DNA of 64,000 nucleotides from Gordonia hydrophobica NBRC 16057 (lineage in GTDB: Bacteria > Actinomycetota > Actinomycetes > Mycobacteriales > Mycobacteriaceae): contig NZ_BCWU01000001.1 in assembly GCF_001592365.1 (NCBI RefSeq), forward strand, positions 310,001 through 374,000. Reading direction: 5' to 3'. The first letter of the stretch is position 1. Each line of letters opens with the position of its first letter. Position numbers and translations under genes: made by a program. Shown here piece after piece: positions 1 to 8,520 of this stretch. A model generated the notes under the pieces. The model worked only from the letters and a program-made list of their open reading frames with translations. It was not told the origin of the DNA and did no database searches.

Positions 1-160
1 CGACCGCGTCCGCAACGCCTACTGGCTCAACCCGGAGCGGCAGTCGTCGTGGGACTCGGGCGATTCCGACGCGAGCAAGTACGGTGCGGTGATCGACATG
101 TTCGAGTGTCGCAACGCGGACCAGTTGTCGAAGGTGATCGCCGACCTGCTGCCGGTGTGA
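1..160 (+). CDS. VWA (CoxE-type) domain protein, C-terminal end only
   Basis: Only the last 52 codons lie in the window; the reading frame starts at base 2 and stops at TGA 158-160. The segment reads AYWLNPE, then WDSGDS, then ECRNADQL near the end. This pattern (W-L-N-P, W-D-x-G-D-S, E-C-R-N-x-x-Q-L) is what I know from the C-terminus of bacterial von Willebrand factor A proteins of the CoxE type, which usually work with a MoxR-type AAA ATPase. In M. tuberculosis a VWA protein and an ATPase lie upstream of nadD, so the position fits. The family call rests on a short tail and on synteny. Confidence 0.55.
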   Translation, partial: DRVRNAYWLNPERQSSWDSGDSDASKYGAVIDMFECRNADQLSKVIADLLPV

Positions 161-195
161 CGGGTCCCGCACGGGCCCGGGTAAAGTCAATCGGC

Positions 196-849
196 ATGTC
201 ACAGGCCGCACGCAGTCCCCGCCGTATCGGCGTGATGGGTGGGACGTTCGATCCGATCCACAACGGGCACCTCGTGGCGGGCAGCGAAGTAGCGCACCGG
301 TTGAACCTCGACGTCATCGTGTTCGTGCCGACCGGGCGCCCGTGGCAGAAGGAGGGCGAGCACGCCGCCGACCCGAGCCGGGTGGTCAGCGCCGCCGAAC
401 ATCGCTACCTGATGACGGTCATCGCGACGGCGTCGAACCCGCGGTTCACCGTCAGTCGGGTGGACGTCGACCGCGCGGGCGTGACCTACACCGTCGACAC
501 GTTGCGCGATCTGAAGAAGCAGTTTCCCGACGATGAACTGTTCTTCATCACCGGTGCGGATGCGCTCGACACCATCTTGTCCTGGCATGATTGGGAAGCC
601 CTGTTCGAGCTCGCGAATTTCATCGGAGTCTCGCGACCCGGATACGAACTGAACGCAACACATCTGATGGAGCACCTGGCGGCGAAGCCCGCCGACGTGC
701 TGCAGATGCTGGAGATCCCCGCGCTGGCGATCTCCTCGACCGATTGCCGTGCGCGCGCCGCCGCAGGCCGTCCCGTCTGGTACCTGGTGCCCGACGGGGT
801 GGTGCAGTACATCGCCAAGCACGGTCTGTACCGAAAGGACCCCGCGTGA
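196..849 (+). CDS. nadD: Nicotinate-nucleotide adenylyltransferase
   Basis: Transfers AMP from ATP to nicotinate mononucleotide in cytosolic NAD synthesis. The 217-residue product has the nucleotidyltransferase signature [11 protein letters not shown] at residues 15-25 and the C-terminal ISSTDCR motif that contacts ATP. ATG 196 is chosen because it puts the signature close to the N-terminus, as in other NadD proteins; the frame is open further upstream but that part looks unrelated. The stop overlaps the GTG of rsfS by four bases (GTGA), so translation of the two is probably coupled. Length and order match the mycobacterial nadD-rsfS-gpgP block. Confidence 0.95.
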   Translation: MSQAARSPRRIGVMGGTFDPIHNGHLVAGSEVAHRLNLDVIVFVPTGRPWQKEGEHAADPSRVVSAAEHRYLMTVIATASNPRFTVSRVDVDRAGVTYTVDTLRDLKKQFPDDELFFITGADALDTILSWHDWEALFELANFIGVSRPGYELNATHLMEHLAAKPADVLQMLEIPALAISSTDCRARAAAGRPVWYLVPDGVVQYIAKHGLYRKDPA

Positions 850-1250
850 CCGCTTCGCCCGAAGCCCTCGAGATGGTGACGATCGCCGCTCTGGCCGCCG
901 AAGACAGAGTCGCCACCGACATCATCGCGATCGACGTGTCCGACACCCTGGTCATCACCGACGCCTTCTTCATCGCGTCCGCCGACAACGAGCGTCAGGT
1001 CAACTCGATCATCGAAGAGATCGAAGACAAGCTCCGCGAGTCCGGACACAAGCCGCTGCGTCGTGAGGGCACCCGCGAGGGACGGTGGGCGCTCCTCGAC
1101 TACGGCGAGGTGATCGTGCACGTCCAGCACGACGACGAGCGCGACTTCTACGGTCTCGAGCGACTCTGGAACGACTGCCCGCGGATCGAGATCGAAGGTC
1201 TGGGACGGTCCGCCGACGATGCTGCGGCCGACGACGCCGCCGGCGAATGA
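846..1250 (+). CDS. rsfS: Ribosomal silencing factor RsfS
   Basis: Small cytosolic protein (134 aa) of the RsfS/Iojap family, which binds ribosomal protein uL14 and blocks joining of the 30S and 50S subunits under starvation. The [16 protein letters not shown] stretch and the [13 protein letters not shown] stretch are the conserved core strands of the family. Start GTG 846 overlaps the nadD stop. The stop overlaps the ATG of gpgP (ATGA at 1247-1250). The acidic, Ala-rich tail after the core is typical of actinobacterial versions. Confidence 0.94.
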   Translation: MTASPEALEMVTIAALAAEDRVATDIIAIDVSDTLVITDAFFIASADNERQVNSIIEEIEDKLRESGHKPLRREGTREGRWALLDYGEVIVHVQHDDERDFYGLERLWNDCPRIEIEGLGRSADDAAADDAAGE

Positions 1251-1960
1251 GGGGCGAGCCCGACGCCGGTGACACCAGCGTCGAACGGTTGACCCCGATC
1301 GTTCGACGGTTGATTCTGCTGCGGCACGGGGAGACCGAGTACAACGCCGGTCGTCGCATGCAGGGGCAGCTCGACACCGACCTGTCGTCGATCGGGACGG
1401 CGCAGGCCGAGGTGGCCGGCCGGGCGCTGGCCACCCGCGGACCGCTGCTCATCCGTTCCTCTGATCTGCGGCGGGCGCACGACACCGCCAAGGCTTTGGC
1501 GTCGGTCACCGGGCAGGAGGTCGTCACCGACGTCCGCCTCCGCGAGACGCACCTCGGCGACTGGCAGGGGATGACGCACACCGAGGTCGACGATCAGTCG
1601 CCCGGCGCCCGCAGGCTGTGGCGCGACGACGCGCGCTGGGCTCCGCCGAACGGTGAGTCCCGTGTCGAGGTCGCGGCACGCTCGGTGCCGGTGGTCGCCG
1701 AACTGGTCGACCAGCTCGACGACTGGGGTCAGGGCGACGACGCCGAGGCCCCGGTCGTGTTGGTGGCGCACGGCGGTGTGATCGCGGCGCTCACCGCGGG
1801 TCTGCTGAACCTCCCGGTGGCGAACTGGCCGATCTTCGGCGGGCTCGCCAACACCAGCTGGGTGCAGTTGTCCGGCCACGCGCTGCCCGGTGAGGCGCCC
1901 GTCTGGCGGCTCGACGTGTGGAACGCGTCGGCCGAATCGGCGGAGAGCACGGTGCAGTAG
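1247..1960 (+). CDS. gpgP: Glucosyl-3-phosphoglycerate phosphatase (histidine phosphatase family)
   Basis: Histidine phosphatase/phosphoglycerate-mutase fold, 237 aa. The phosphohistidine motif RHGET is at residues 26-30, the second active-site part RETHLGDWQG follows mid-protein, and the second catalytic His is in LVAHGG. The phrases RMQGQLDT, SDLRRAHDTA and LPVANWP closely match what I recall of mycobacterial GpgP (Rv2419c). That enzyme dephosphorylates glucosyl-3-phosphoglycerate on the way to methylglucose lipopolysaccharides. The neighbour downstream is an OctT-like protein of the same pathway, which strengthens the specific call over a generic phosphatase. Confidence 0.86.
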   Translation: MRGEPDAGDTSVERLTPIVRRLILLRHGETEYNAGRRMQGQLDTDLSSIGTAQAEVAGRALATRGPLLIRSSDLRRAHDTAKALASVTGQEVVTDVRLRETHLGDWQGMTHTEVDDQSPGARRLWRDDARWAPPNGESRVEVAARSVPVVAELVDQLDDWGQGDDAEAPVVLVAHGGVIAALTAGLLNLPVANWPIFGGLANTSWVQLSGHALPGEAPVWRLDVWNASAESAESTVQ

Positions 1961-1966
1961 GCCACG

Positions 1967-2677
1967 ATGTCGATTCTGATTCTCGGGGATTCGCTGTCCT
2001 TCTACGACGAGACCGGCGGCCTCGCTGCCGACGACGAGCGGATCTGGCCCAACCTCGTCGGCGCCGAACTGGGCCGCGACGTGGAGCTCTTCGCGCGCAT
2101 CGGGTGGACCAGCCGTGACATCTGGTGGGCGATCACCCAGGACCCGCGGATCTGGGCGGCCGTCCCGCACGCGGAGGTCCTGGTGCTGGCGTTCGGCGGG
2201 ATGGACTCGCTGCCGTCGCCGTTGCCGACAGCGTTCCGCGAACAGATCCGCTATGTGCGGCCGGCCAAGCTGCGAGAAGCGGTGCGCGGCGCCTACGGCT
2301 GGCTGCAGCCGCGGCTGTCGCCGCTGGGCTGGCCGATGGCGCTCCCGGCACGCGAGACCGCCCGCTACTTCGAGAAGATTCGCGGCGCGTTGGCGCACTT
2401 GCGGCCAGATCTGCCGATCGTCGTCTGCCTGCCGTCCACGCACGACAGCCCGTACTACGGCAACGTGCATCCCGGTCGAATCGCGACGACCGTCGCCATC
2501 GCGGAGTGGGCCGCCGAGCAGGGGCTGCCGACGATCGACTGGTACCCGGTCACGGCGGAGGCCTTCGCCGATCCCGACATCGTCATGAACCCGGACGGCA
2601 TTCACTGGAGCGTGCCGACGCATCGTCGCATCGCCGACGTGAGCGCCCCGGTGCTGCGCGCGGCGCTGGGCGGGTAG
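1967..2677 (+). CDS. octT: GDSL/SGNH acyltransferase, OctT-like
   Basis: The 236-residue product starts with an SGNH-hydrolase block I motif, GDSLSFYDE, at residues 7-15. A C-terminal NPDGIHWS supplies the Asp-x-x-His pair of the catalytic triad (block V). Six bases separate it from gpgP. In mycobacteria the gene in this position (Rv2418c) is OctT, which transfers octanoate to diglucosylglycerate in methylglucose lipopolysaccharide synthesis. The SGNH fold is visible in the sequence; the exact substrate is inferred from position and from the phosphatase next door. Confidence 0.75.
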   Translation: MSILILGDSLSFYDETGGLAADDERIWPNLVGAELGRDVELFARIGWTSRDIWWAITQDPRIWAAVPHAEVLVLAFGGMDSLPSPLPTAFREQIRYVRPAKLREAVRGAYGWLQPRLSPLGWPMALPARETARYFEKIRGALAHLRPDLPIVVCLPSTHDSPYYGNVHPGRIATTVAIAEWAAEQGLPTIDWYPVTAEAFADPDIVMNPDGIHWSVPTHRRIADVSAPVLRAALGG

Positions 2678-2720
2678 ACCGCCGTCCGGTGCTTCGGACC
2701 GCACCCGCTACCGTGTAGGG

Positions 2721-3569
2721 GTGCCTGTCGTCATCGTCACCGATTCGTCGTCGCGGTTGCCCGCGTCACTGCGTGACAAGCACGCAATTCTGCAGGTGCC
2801 GCTGTACCTGACCACGGAGGACGGCGCCAGCTACGCCGAGGGCGTCGACGAGATGCCCGACGACATCATCACCACGCCGAAGGTCACCACCTCGGGCGCC
2901 AATCTTCGCGATCTACAGAAGACGTACGGGCAGGCGTGGGAGCTCAGCGAGGGCGACGGCGTGGTGGCCGTCCACATGTCGCGTCGACTCTCCGGCACGT
3001 GGAGCGCCGCCCGGCTGGCGGCGGAGACGATGGAGGGCAACGTCCGCGTCGTCGACTCTCGGTCTGTCGGGCTCTCGGTGGGACTCACGACGATGGCGGC
3101 CGTCCAGGCCGCCGAGAAGGGCGCCGACCGCGACGAGGCGTACGAGGCCGCCGTCCGGGCTGCCGCCACTGCCGAATCGATGATCTGCGTGCAGGCGCTC
3201 GACAATCTGCGGTCCAGCGGTCGTATCAGCGCGGCCAGCCACATGCTCGGTTCCGCCCTGTCGATCAAGCCGATCCTCCACATGGCCGACGGCATTCTGA
3301 CCCTGCGTGAGCGGCACCGGACCTCCACCAAGGCCATCGCCAAGATGCTCGACGCCGCCGTCGAACTGGCGGAGGACGATGCGGTGACCGTCGGCGTTCA
3401 ACACTGTCAGAACGAAGAGTTGGCCGAGTCGGTGCTGGAGCAGGCCACCGGTCGTATCGAGAACATCACCTCCACGATCGTCGTCGACCTGGGCGACGTC
3501 CTCGGCACCCACGTCGGCCCCGGCGCCGTGGGCGTCACACTCGGGCACGGGCTGGACCCGCTCACCTGA
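2721..3569 (+). CDS. DegV family fatty-acid-binding protein
   Basis: DegV-fold protein of 282 aa. The N-terminal VTDSSSRLP, the central SRRLSGTWSAA and VVDSRSVGLSVG motifs and the RSSGRISAA segment are typical of DegV proteins. These bind a fatty acid between two domains, and in Firmicutes supply it to fatty-acid kinase as FakB. No fakA is in the window. Start is GTG 2721, preceded by a GGGG-rich stretch. The last eight bases overlap the convergent FAD monooxygenase gene. Same place in gene order as Rv2417c. Confidence 0.9.
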   Translation: MPVVIVTDSSSRLPASLRDKHAILQVPLYLTTEDGASYAEGVDEMPDDIITTPKVTTSGANLRDLQKTYGQAWELSEGDGVVAVHMSRRLSGTWSAARLAAETMEGNVRVVDSRSVGLSVGLTTMAAVQAAEKGADRDEAYEAAVRAAATAESMICVQALDNLRSSGRISAASHMLGSALSIKPILHMADGILTLRERHRTSTKAIAKMLDAAVELAEDDAVTVGVQHCQNEELAESVLEQATGRIENITSTIVVDLGDVLGTHVGPGAVGVTLGHGLDPLT

Positions 3570-4773
3570 GCCGGTCGGCGCCGAGAACCGCATACTCCGG
3601 CAGGTCGATGCCGTCCGCTTTCGCGAACTGCGGAGCCAACAGATTCTTGAGCGGCCACCGATTCATGGCCCAGTACGAGAAGCGGCTGGCGGCGATCATG
3701 GCGCGGCTGGACGGTGCGTAGCCGCCGACGCCGCCGGGCGGCAGCTCCTGCGCCCGTGCGATGAAGGGCCGCATGATCTCCTGGTACGACGTCAGCGCCG
3801 CCGCGACGTCGCCGCCGGATCTGCCGATCTCCCCGGCGAGCACAGAGGCGCCGACGAGCGCGAGCGTGGTTCCGAGACCGGTCAGCGGAGTGGGGCAGTA
3901 GCCCGCATCGCCGATGAGGGCGACGCGATCGGTGGCGAACCGGTCCATCCGAACCCGGGCGAGGTCGGCGTACGCCCAGTCGTCGGCGTCGCGCATCTGC
4001 GCCAGGAGTTGCGGCGCCACCCATCCGACGTCGACGAAGGCCGTCTCCAGCATCTGCCATTGGCTTTCGCGGTCGAGCGGGTGCGGATCGCTGCCGCGCA
4101 CCGCGAACGACGCCTTGACGGTCCCGTCGCCGCGGGAGGGACGGGCCGAGACCACGCGTCCGCCGGGAGCATTGTGCAGCAGGTACCACTCGTCGAGGTC
4201 CTGGTCGATCGTCGCGGTGAACCAGGCGAACCGCAGTCCGATGGGGTCCAGGTGGTCGTCGTCGGGGCCGAACGCGGCGCGACGGACCGCGGAGCCCTGG
4301 CCGTCGGCGCCGATGACGAGGTCGAAGCGGCCGGGCGCGGCGTGCTCGAAGTGCACGGTGGCGCCGCTGCCGTCCTCCTCGATCGCCGTGATCGAATCGC
4401 CCCACCGGATCTCGACGGACGGGTCCAGGGCGGTGATCAGGAGTTCGGCGAGGTCGCCCCGCAGGATCTCGTGCGTCGAGACGATGCCGTTGCCGTCGAA
4501 GGCCTCGACCGGCAGTGCGCTCAGGCGCCGTCCGCGAGCGCTGACGGTGGCGATGCCGCGCTGCTGGAGCAGCCGGGCGTCCGTGGCGGCGGTCAGTCCG
4601 AGGCGGTCCACGACTGTGCGACCCGCTCCGCGGAGATCGACGGTCTGCCCGCCGAGGCGCAGCGACGGAGCGCGTTCGACGATGGTGACGTGGTGGCCCT
4701 GTCGGCTCAGGAGCGCGGCGGCGGCAGGTCCGGCGATCGAAGCGCCGCTGATCAGGATCTTCATGGTTTTCAT
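3562..4773 (-). CDS. FAD-dependent monooxygenase (PHBH-type)
   Basis: Class A flavoprotein monooxygenase, about 403 aa. The N-terminal Rossmann motif GASIAGPAAAALL binds the ADP part of FAD. The DG motif DLVIGADGQGSAVRR lies mid-protein, and the second FAD motif GDAGYCPTPLTGLG lies in the C-terminal third. The family hydroxylates aromatic or polyketide-like substrates; the substrate cannot be read from the sequence. No Shine-Dalgarno decides between ATG 4773 and ATG 4764; an upstream ATG at 4821 would add an unrelated leader. It is divergent from the regulator at 4866, which probably controls it. Confidence 0.85.
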   Translation of the reverse strand: MKTMKILISGASIAGPAAAALLSRQGHHVTIVERAPSLRLGGQTVDLRGAGRTVVDRLGLTAATDARLLQQRGIATVSARGRRLSALPVEAFDGNGIVSTHEILRGDLAELLITALDPSVEIRWGDSITAIEEDGSGATVHFEHAAPGRFDLVIGADGQGSAVRRAAFGPDDDHLDPIGLRFAWFTATIDQDLDEWYLLHNAPGGRVVSARPSRGDGTVKASFAVRGSDPHPLDRESQWQMLETAFVDVGWVAPQLLAQMRDADDWAYADLARVRMDRFATDRVALIGDAGYCPTPLTGLGTTLALVGASVLAGEIGRSGGDVAAALTSYQEIMRPFIARAQELPPGGVGGYAPSSRAMIAASRFSYWAMNRWPLKNLLAPQFAKADGIDLPEYAVLGADRLR

Positions 4774-4801
4774 GCTGAAAGCGTAGGACCTGGAAACGCA
4801 C

Positions 4802-4848
4802 AGGAATACAGTGTTCATCAAGGAATTCAGTGAAAGTGCACTAGTGCA
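4802..4848. promoter_or_regulatory. Operator region: 12-base direct repeat plus 12-base palindrome
   Basis: Between the divergent monooxygenase and regulator genes, AGGAATACAGTG (4802-4813) is repeated as AGGAATTCAGTG (4821-4832), start to start 19 bases, close to two helical turns. Right after it lies the perfect palindrome TGCACTAGTGCA (4837-4848). This is a likely binding site for the regulator encoded at 4866. Which of the two elements is the operator is not known. Confidence 0.6.
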
Positions 4849-4865
4849 TTCGCGAGGAGCTGAGA

Positions 4866-5732
4866 ATGTCGAGAGCCGAGCAGATCGCCGAGGAGATCCG
4901 CCATCGGATCGTGACGGGGATGCTGCGCCCCGGCGATGTGGTGCCGTCGACGCGGGCGATCATGCGTGATCACAACGTCGCGATGGCGACGGCCAGTCGG
5001 GTCCTGGCGCTCCTGCAAGACGAGGGGTTGGTCGAGGCGACGCCGGGCCGTGGCACCGTCGTGCTGGCGCCGGCGGGTGCCGACCCCGCCGTGTTGACCG
5101 CTGACGGCGTGGTCGGCGTCGCGGTCCAGATCGCGGATGCGGAGTCGCTGGCCGGGGTGTCGATGCGCAGGCTGGGCGCCGCGCTGGGGATTCCGACGAT
5201 GGCGGTGTACCGCTACGTGCCGAGCCGCGACGACCTGGAGTCGGCGATGCTCGACCGGGTGCTCGGTGAGGTCGCGGTGCCGTCGCCGTCCGGGGCGTGG
5301 CGGACCGACCTCGAGGGCGCCGTCGGCGCGCTGTGGCAGGTGATGGTCCGGCATCCGTGGCTCGCGGGCGCCCTGTCGATGACCCGGCCCGCTGCGCTGC
5401 CGAGTGCGATGGCGATGTCGGAGCGGATGCTGGCCTGCCTCGTGGAGGCGGTCGGCGATCCGGTGCAGGCGTTCACCGACTACCTGACCGTCCTGCACTT
5501 TGTTCGCGGCGTCGGGCTGACGCTGGAGCTGGAGTTGTCCGACCTCGCCGAGACCGGCCTCACCAACGACGAATGGGTCGATACCCGTCTCAGCGACCTC
5601 CGTCGGGTCGCCCCGCCCGAGCAGTTCCCGACCATGAACGCGATCATGGCTGCGGGCTACCCCTACGACGCCGACGTGCTGTTCGAGTCCGGGCTCCGCG
5701 TGCTGCTGGACGGCCTCGCCGCCCGCGAATGA
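4866..5732 (+). CDS. GntR-type winged helix fused to TetR-type regulator
   Basis: Transcription regulator of 288 aa with two DNA-binding regions. Residues 1-65 are a GntR-type winged helix: an IAEEIRHRIVTGMLRPGD start, STRAIMRDHNVAMATASRVL recognition region, EGLVEATPGRGTVV wing. Residues about 85-130 form a TetR-type helix-turn-helix (SMRRLGAALGIPTMAVYRYV), followed by a helical ligand-binding part resembling TetR_C. ATG 4866 has a good GAGGAG site. The gene is divergent from the FAD monooxygenase, with repeats between them, so it is probably an autoregulated local repressor that responds to the monooxygenase substrate. The ligand is unknown. Confidence 0.85.
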   Translation: MSRAEQIAEEIRHRIVTGMLRPGDVVPSTRAIMRDHNVAMATASRVLALLQDEGLVEATPGRGTVVLAPAGADPAVLTADGVVGVAVQIADAESLAGVSMRRLGAALGIPTMAVYRYVPSRDDLESAMLDRVLGEVAVPSPSGAWRTDLEGAVGALWQVMVRHPWLAGALSMTRPAALPSAMAMSERMLACLVEAVGDPVQAFTDYLTVLHFVRGVGLTLELELSDLAETGLTNDEWVDTRLSDLRRVAPPEQFPTMNAIMAAGYPYDADVLFESGLRVLLDGLAARE

Positions 5733-5778
5733 GCGGATGTCGTGCATCTGTCCGGCCGAATCCCGATCTCGTCGCGAG

Positions 5779-5823
5779 CGATGGCTGAGTCAGGCCGCTC
5801 GGAGCGGCTCAACTCAGCCATCG
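5779..5823 (+). terminator. Two-tier hairpin after the regulator gene
   Basis: A perfect 12-base inverted repeat, CGATGGCTGAGT (5779-5790) and ACTCAGCCATCG (5812-5823), encloses a second stem, GCCGCT/AGCGGC (5794-5799 with 5803-5808). It starts 47 bases after the regulator stop. There is no T-run, so it is a probable but not textbook terminator. The rest of the 5733-5962 gap shows no convincing gene. Confidence 0.55.
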
Positions 5824-5980
5824 GTGTGCGGGGTGTCGGGGGTGCCTGCACGCAAGGCCTCGGACATGCCAAATCTGTGGAAATCAGCCGATTCATCCAC
5901 AGATTCGTGTTTCTGTCATAACCGACCTTTCGGCGACGTCGTGTGACGCCTACCGTGCGCTCATGGGGAGGAAGCAGCGG

Positions 5981-7036
5981 GTGGGCCGCGACCGCGACAA
6001 CGGGCCCGATCCTTTGGCGAGGCTGGCGTCACCGGCGCCGTCGACGCAGCCGTGGGGCGTCACCGGAATGCCGAGTTGGCTCGACACACCGGAGGGGAGG
6101 AACGCGTGGGCCGAGCACGACACGGCCGACCCGCCGATCGAGGACACTGAGCGGGCGGTCGGCAACGACGACCCCGACTGGCTGCCCCGATCGCGGGCCC
6201 CAGAGCCGGACTGGATCGACGACGACTGGTTCGACGCCGGGGACCGGGACTCCGCGATTGCAGACGACGACGGGGCGGACGACGACCTTCCCGGCCTGGA
6301 CTCGCTCGGCGACGAGGACGACTGGGAGGACGACTGGGAACCGCCGCGTCGTCGGCTCTCGATGTTGCCGCCTGCGGCGATCGGCTTGATCGTCGTCGGT
6401 CTCATCGCCTGCGCCATCGCGGGCTACTCGCTGCTGAAACAGAATGAGCCGACGGCGCCGCTCGTCGCGTTCGAAGCCGGCGCGCAGCCGTCGGCGGGTC
6501 CGTCTGGGGCGGGGCCGTCGGCGCCGAAAGCATCGACGAGCGATACCGCAGACGACGCGCGGATCATCGTCAGCGTCGTCGGGCTGGTCCGGAGGCCGGG
6601 GCTGGTGAGGATCGTGAACACCGCGCGGGTGGCCGACGCGATCGCCCAGGCCGGTGGGGCACAGCCGGGCGCCGATCTGATCAGCCTCAACATGGCACAG
6701 CTCCTGCATGACGGCGATCAGATCCTGGTCGGGAAAGGCGGGGTCGACACGGTGAAGAGTGCGGTCGTCGCCGCCTCCGGAGCCACACCCGGTGCGCAGC
6801 CGCCGCCCGCGCAGGGCGGCAGCGTCCCGACCGACGGGACGGCGCTCGTCGATCTCAACGCGGCGACTGCCGAACAGCTCGAGGCGCTCCCCGGCGTGGG
6901 TCCGGTGACGGCGGCCGCGATCGTCGCGTGGCGTGATGCGAACGGTCGCTTCTCGTCGGTGTCGCAACTCGCGGAGGTCGACGGCATCGGGCCTGCGCGG
7001 CTGGCCAAACTGAAACCGCTCGTCACGGTCGGGTGA
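5981..7036 (+). CDS. comEA: ComEA family DNA-binding competence protein
   Basis: Membrane-anchored protein of about 351 aa. Residues 1-125 are acidic and low in complexity, rich in Asp/Trp/Pro. One membrane helix follows (AAIGLIVVGLIACAIAGYSLL), then an SLBB domain (IVSVVGLVRRPGLVRI) and a C-terminal double helix-hairpin-helix (LNAATAEQLEALPGVGP and GIGPARLAKL). ComEA captures double-stranded DNA outside the membrane and passes it to ComEC. GTG 5981 is preferred because GGGGAGGAAG ends six bases upstream; ATG 5963 lies in the same frame but has no such site. The stop overlaps the GTG of comEC. The long acidic cytosolic N-terminus is larger than in Bacillus ComEA. Confidence 0.9.
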   Translation: MGRDRDNGPDPLARLASPAPSTQPWGVTGMPSWLDTPEGRNAWAEHDTADPPIEDTERAVGNDDPDWLPRSRAPEPDWIDDDWFDAGDRDSAIADDDGADDDLPGLDSLGDEDDWEDDWEPPRRRLSMLPPAAIGLIVVGLIACAIAGYSLLKQNEPTAPLVAFEAGAQPSAGPSGAGPSAPKASTSDTADDARIIVSVVGLVRRPGLVRIVNTARVADAIAQAGGAQPGADLISLNMAQLLHDGDQILVGKGGVDTVKSAVVAASGATPGAQPPPAQGGSVPTDGTALVDLNAATAEQLEALPGVGPVTAAAIVAWRDANGRFSSVSQLAEVDGIGPARLAKLKPLVTVG

Positions 7037-8520
7037 AGACCGCCGATCTCCGGTTGGCGCTGCCCGCTGCCGGATGCTGGGCGGCCGCGGCGGTCGCCTT
7101 GCTGGTGCCGGTCGCAGTCGGAGCGGTCCTGGCGGGTGCGGTCGCCGCCGTGGGACTTGCGCTGGTGGTCGGGAGCCGATCGACGCGCATCGGCACGTCG
7201 ATCGCGCTCACCGCCGCCGCGGCGTGCGGGGTGACAGCGGCGTCGACGATCGTCGTCCTGCTGCGGATCATCGCGGTGGACCAGGCGCCGATCGCCGTGA
7301 TCGACGGCAAGCCGCTGGTCGAGGTAGAAGTGGCGGGTGATCCGTCGTTCGCGATTCCAGGAATGATGAGCCTGCCGGTCACCGTCCGCGCGGTGCGCGG
7401 CGCCCGGCAACGACCTGTTGCGGTGACGCTGCTGGCGAGGGCGTCGCAGGTCGATCCGCTTCCGGGCGAACGCTATCGGGTGCGCGTCCGGGTTCGGCCA
7501 CCCCGCGACGGGGTGGCCGACCGCCTGCGGGCGGCGCGGCTCACCGCGGTCGGCGAGCTGACCAGGACCGGCGACGCACCCTGGTGGCAGCGGGTCGCCG
7601 GGCGGGTGCGCGAACGGTTGCGCGACGTCGCCGCCCGCGCGCTCGGTGAGCGGCCGGCGGGCCTGCTGCCTGGGCTGGTACTCGGCGATGTGAGCGGCCT
7701 CGATCAGCAGACCTCCGACAACTTCCGCAGTGCCGGGCTCACACACCTGGTGGCGGTCTCCGGCAGCAATCTGGTGCTCGTGTGCGGATCCGTGATCCTG
7801 GTGGTCCGCATGACGGGTGCGTCGGCACGGACGGTGGTTCTGGTGGGGGCGTGTGCGATCGTCGGATTCGTGATCCTGGTACGACCGTCGGACAGTGTGC
7901 TGCGTGCGGCGGTGATGGGCTCGGTCGGGCTGCTGGCGGGTCTCGGGTCGCGCCGGGTGCAGGCGCTGCCCGCGTTGGGGACGGCGGTGATCGTGGTGAT
8001 CCTGTTGTGGCCGCAGATGGCGGTGGCGCCGGGGTTCGCCTTGTCGGTGGTCGCGACGCTCGGGCTGGTGCTGTGGTCGCAGCCGATCCGGCGCGCGCTG
8101 ACGATCCGCGGGATGCCGGACGCACCGGCGACGTTGTTGGCGATGACGCTCGCGGCACAGATTCTGACGACGCCGCTGTTGATCGTGCTGACCGACACGA
8201 TCAACCTGCTCGCGATTCCGGCGAACCTGGTGGCGATTCCGGTGGTGGGGATGGCGGCGCTGCTGGGAACCGCCGCGGCGGTGGTCGGCGCACTCGGCCC
8301 GCGGTACGGTCCGGGCGGTGTTCTCGCCGACTTCCTGGTCCGCGCGGCCGGGCCACCCACGCGGTGGCTCATCGCCGTCGCCGACCACCTCGGCGGCCCG
8401 GCGTGGTCGAGCATCGAGGTCCCCGGGTGGGTGACGGTTCTGGTCCTCGGGGTGCTCATCGCGGTGCCGGTCGGGTGGCGACGGCGGCGGCACCGGTGTC
8501 GGCACGGTCTGGCACGATGA
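7033..8520 (+). CDS. comEC: ComEC/Rec2 family DNA-uptake channel
   Basis: Integral membrane protein of 495 aa with many hydrophobic helices. The competence-domain signature GLTHLVAVSGSNLVLVCG lies after a soluble loop that includes PGLVLGDVSGL. Family role: transport of single-stranded DNA across the membrane. The usual C-terminal metallo-beta-lactamase-like domain is absent; the protein ends after the membrane part, as I recall for mycobacterial homologues of similar length. GTG 7033 overlaps comEA by four bases and its stop overlaps the ATG of holA. Natural competence itself is not shown by this. Confidence 0.9.
   Translation: MKTADLRLALPAAGCWAAAAVALLVPVAVGAVLAGAVAAVGLALVVGSRSTRIGTSIALTAAAACGVTAASTIVVLLRIIAVDQAPIAVIDGKPLVEVEVAGDPSFAIPGMMSLPVTVRAVRGARQRPVAVTLLARASQVDPLPGERYRVRVRVRPPRDGVADRLRAARLTAVGELTRTGDAPWWQRVAGRVRERLRDVAARALGERPAGLLPGLVLGDVSGLDQQTSDNFRSAGLTHLVAVSGSNLVLVCGSVILVVRMTGASARTVVLVGACAIVGFVILVRPSDSVLRAAVMGSVGLLAGLGSRRVQALPALGTAVIVVILLWPQMAVAPGFALSVVATLGLVLWSQPIRRALTIRGMPDAPATLLAMTLAAQILTTPLLIVLTDTINLLAIPANLVAIPVVGMAALLGTAAAVVGALGPRYGPGGVLADFLVRAAGPPTRWLIAVADHLGGPAWSSIEVPGWVTVLVLGVLIAVPVGWRRRRHRCRHGLAR

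Noticed and set aside
5737-5946. 69-codon plus-strand frame between the regulator and comEA
   Set aside because: It runs through the two-tier hairpin, is rich in Cys/Ser/Arg and has no ribosome site.
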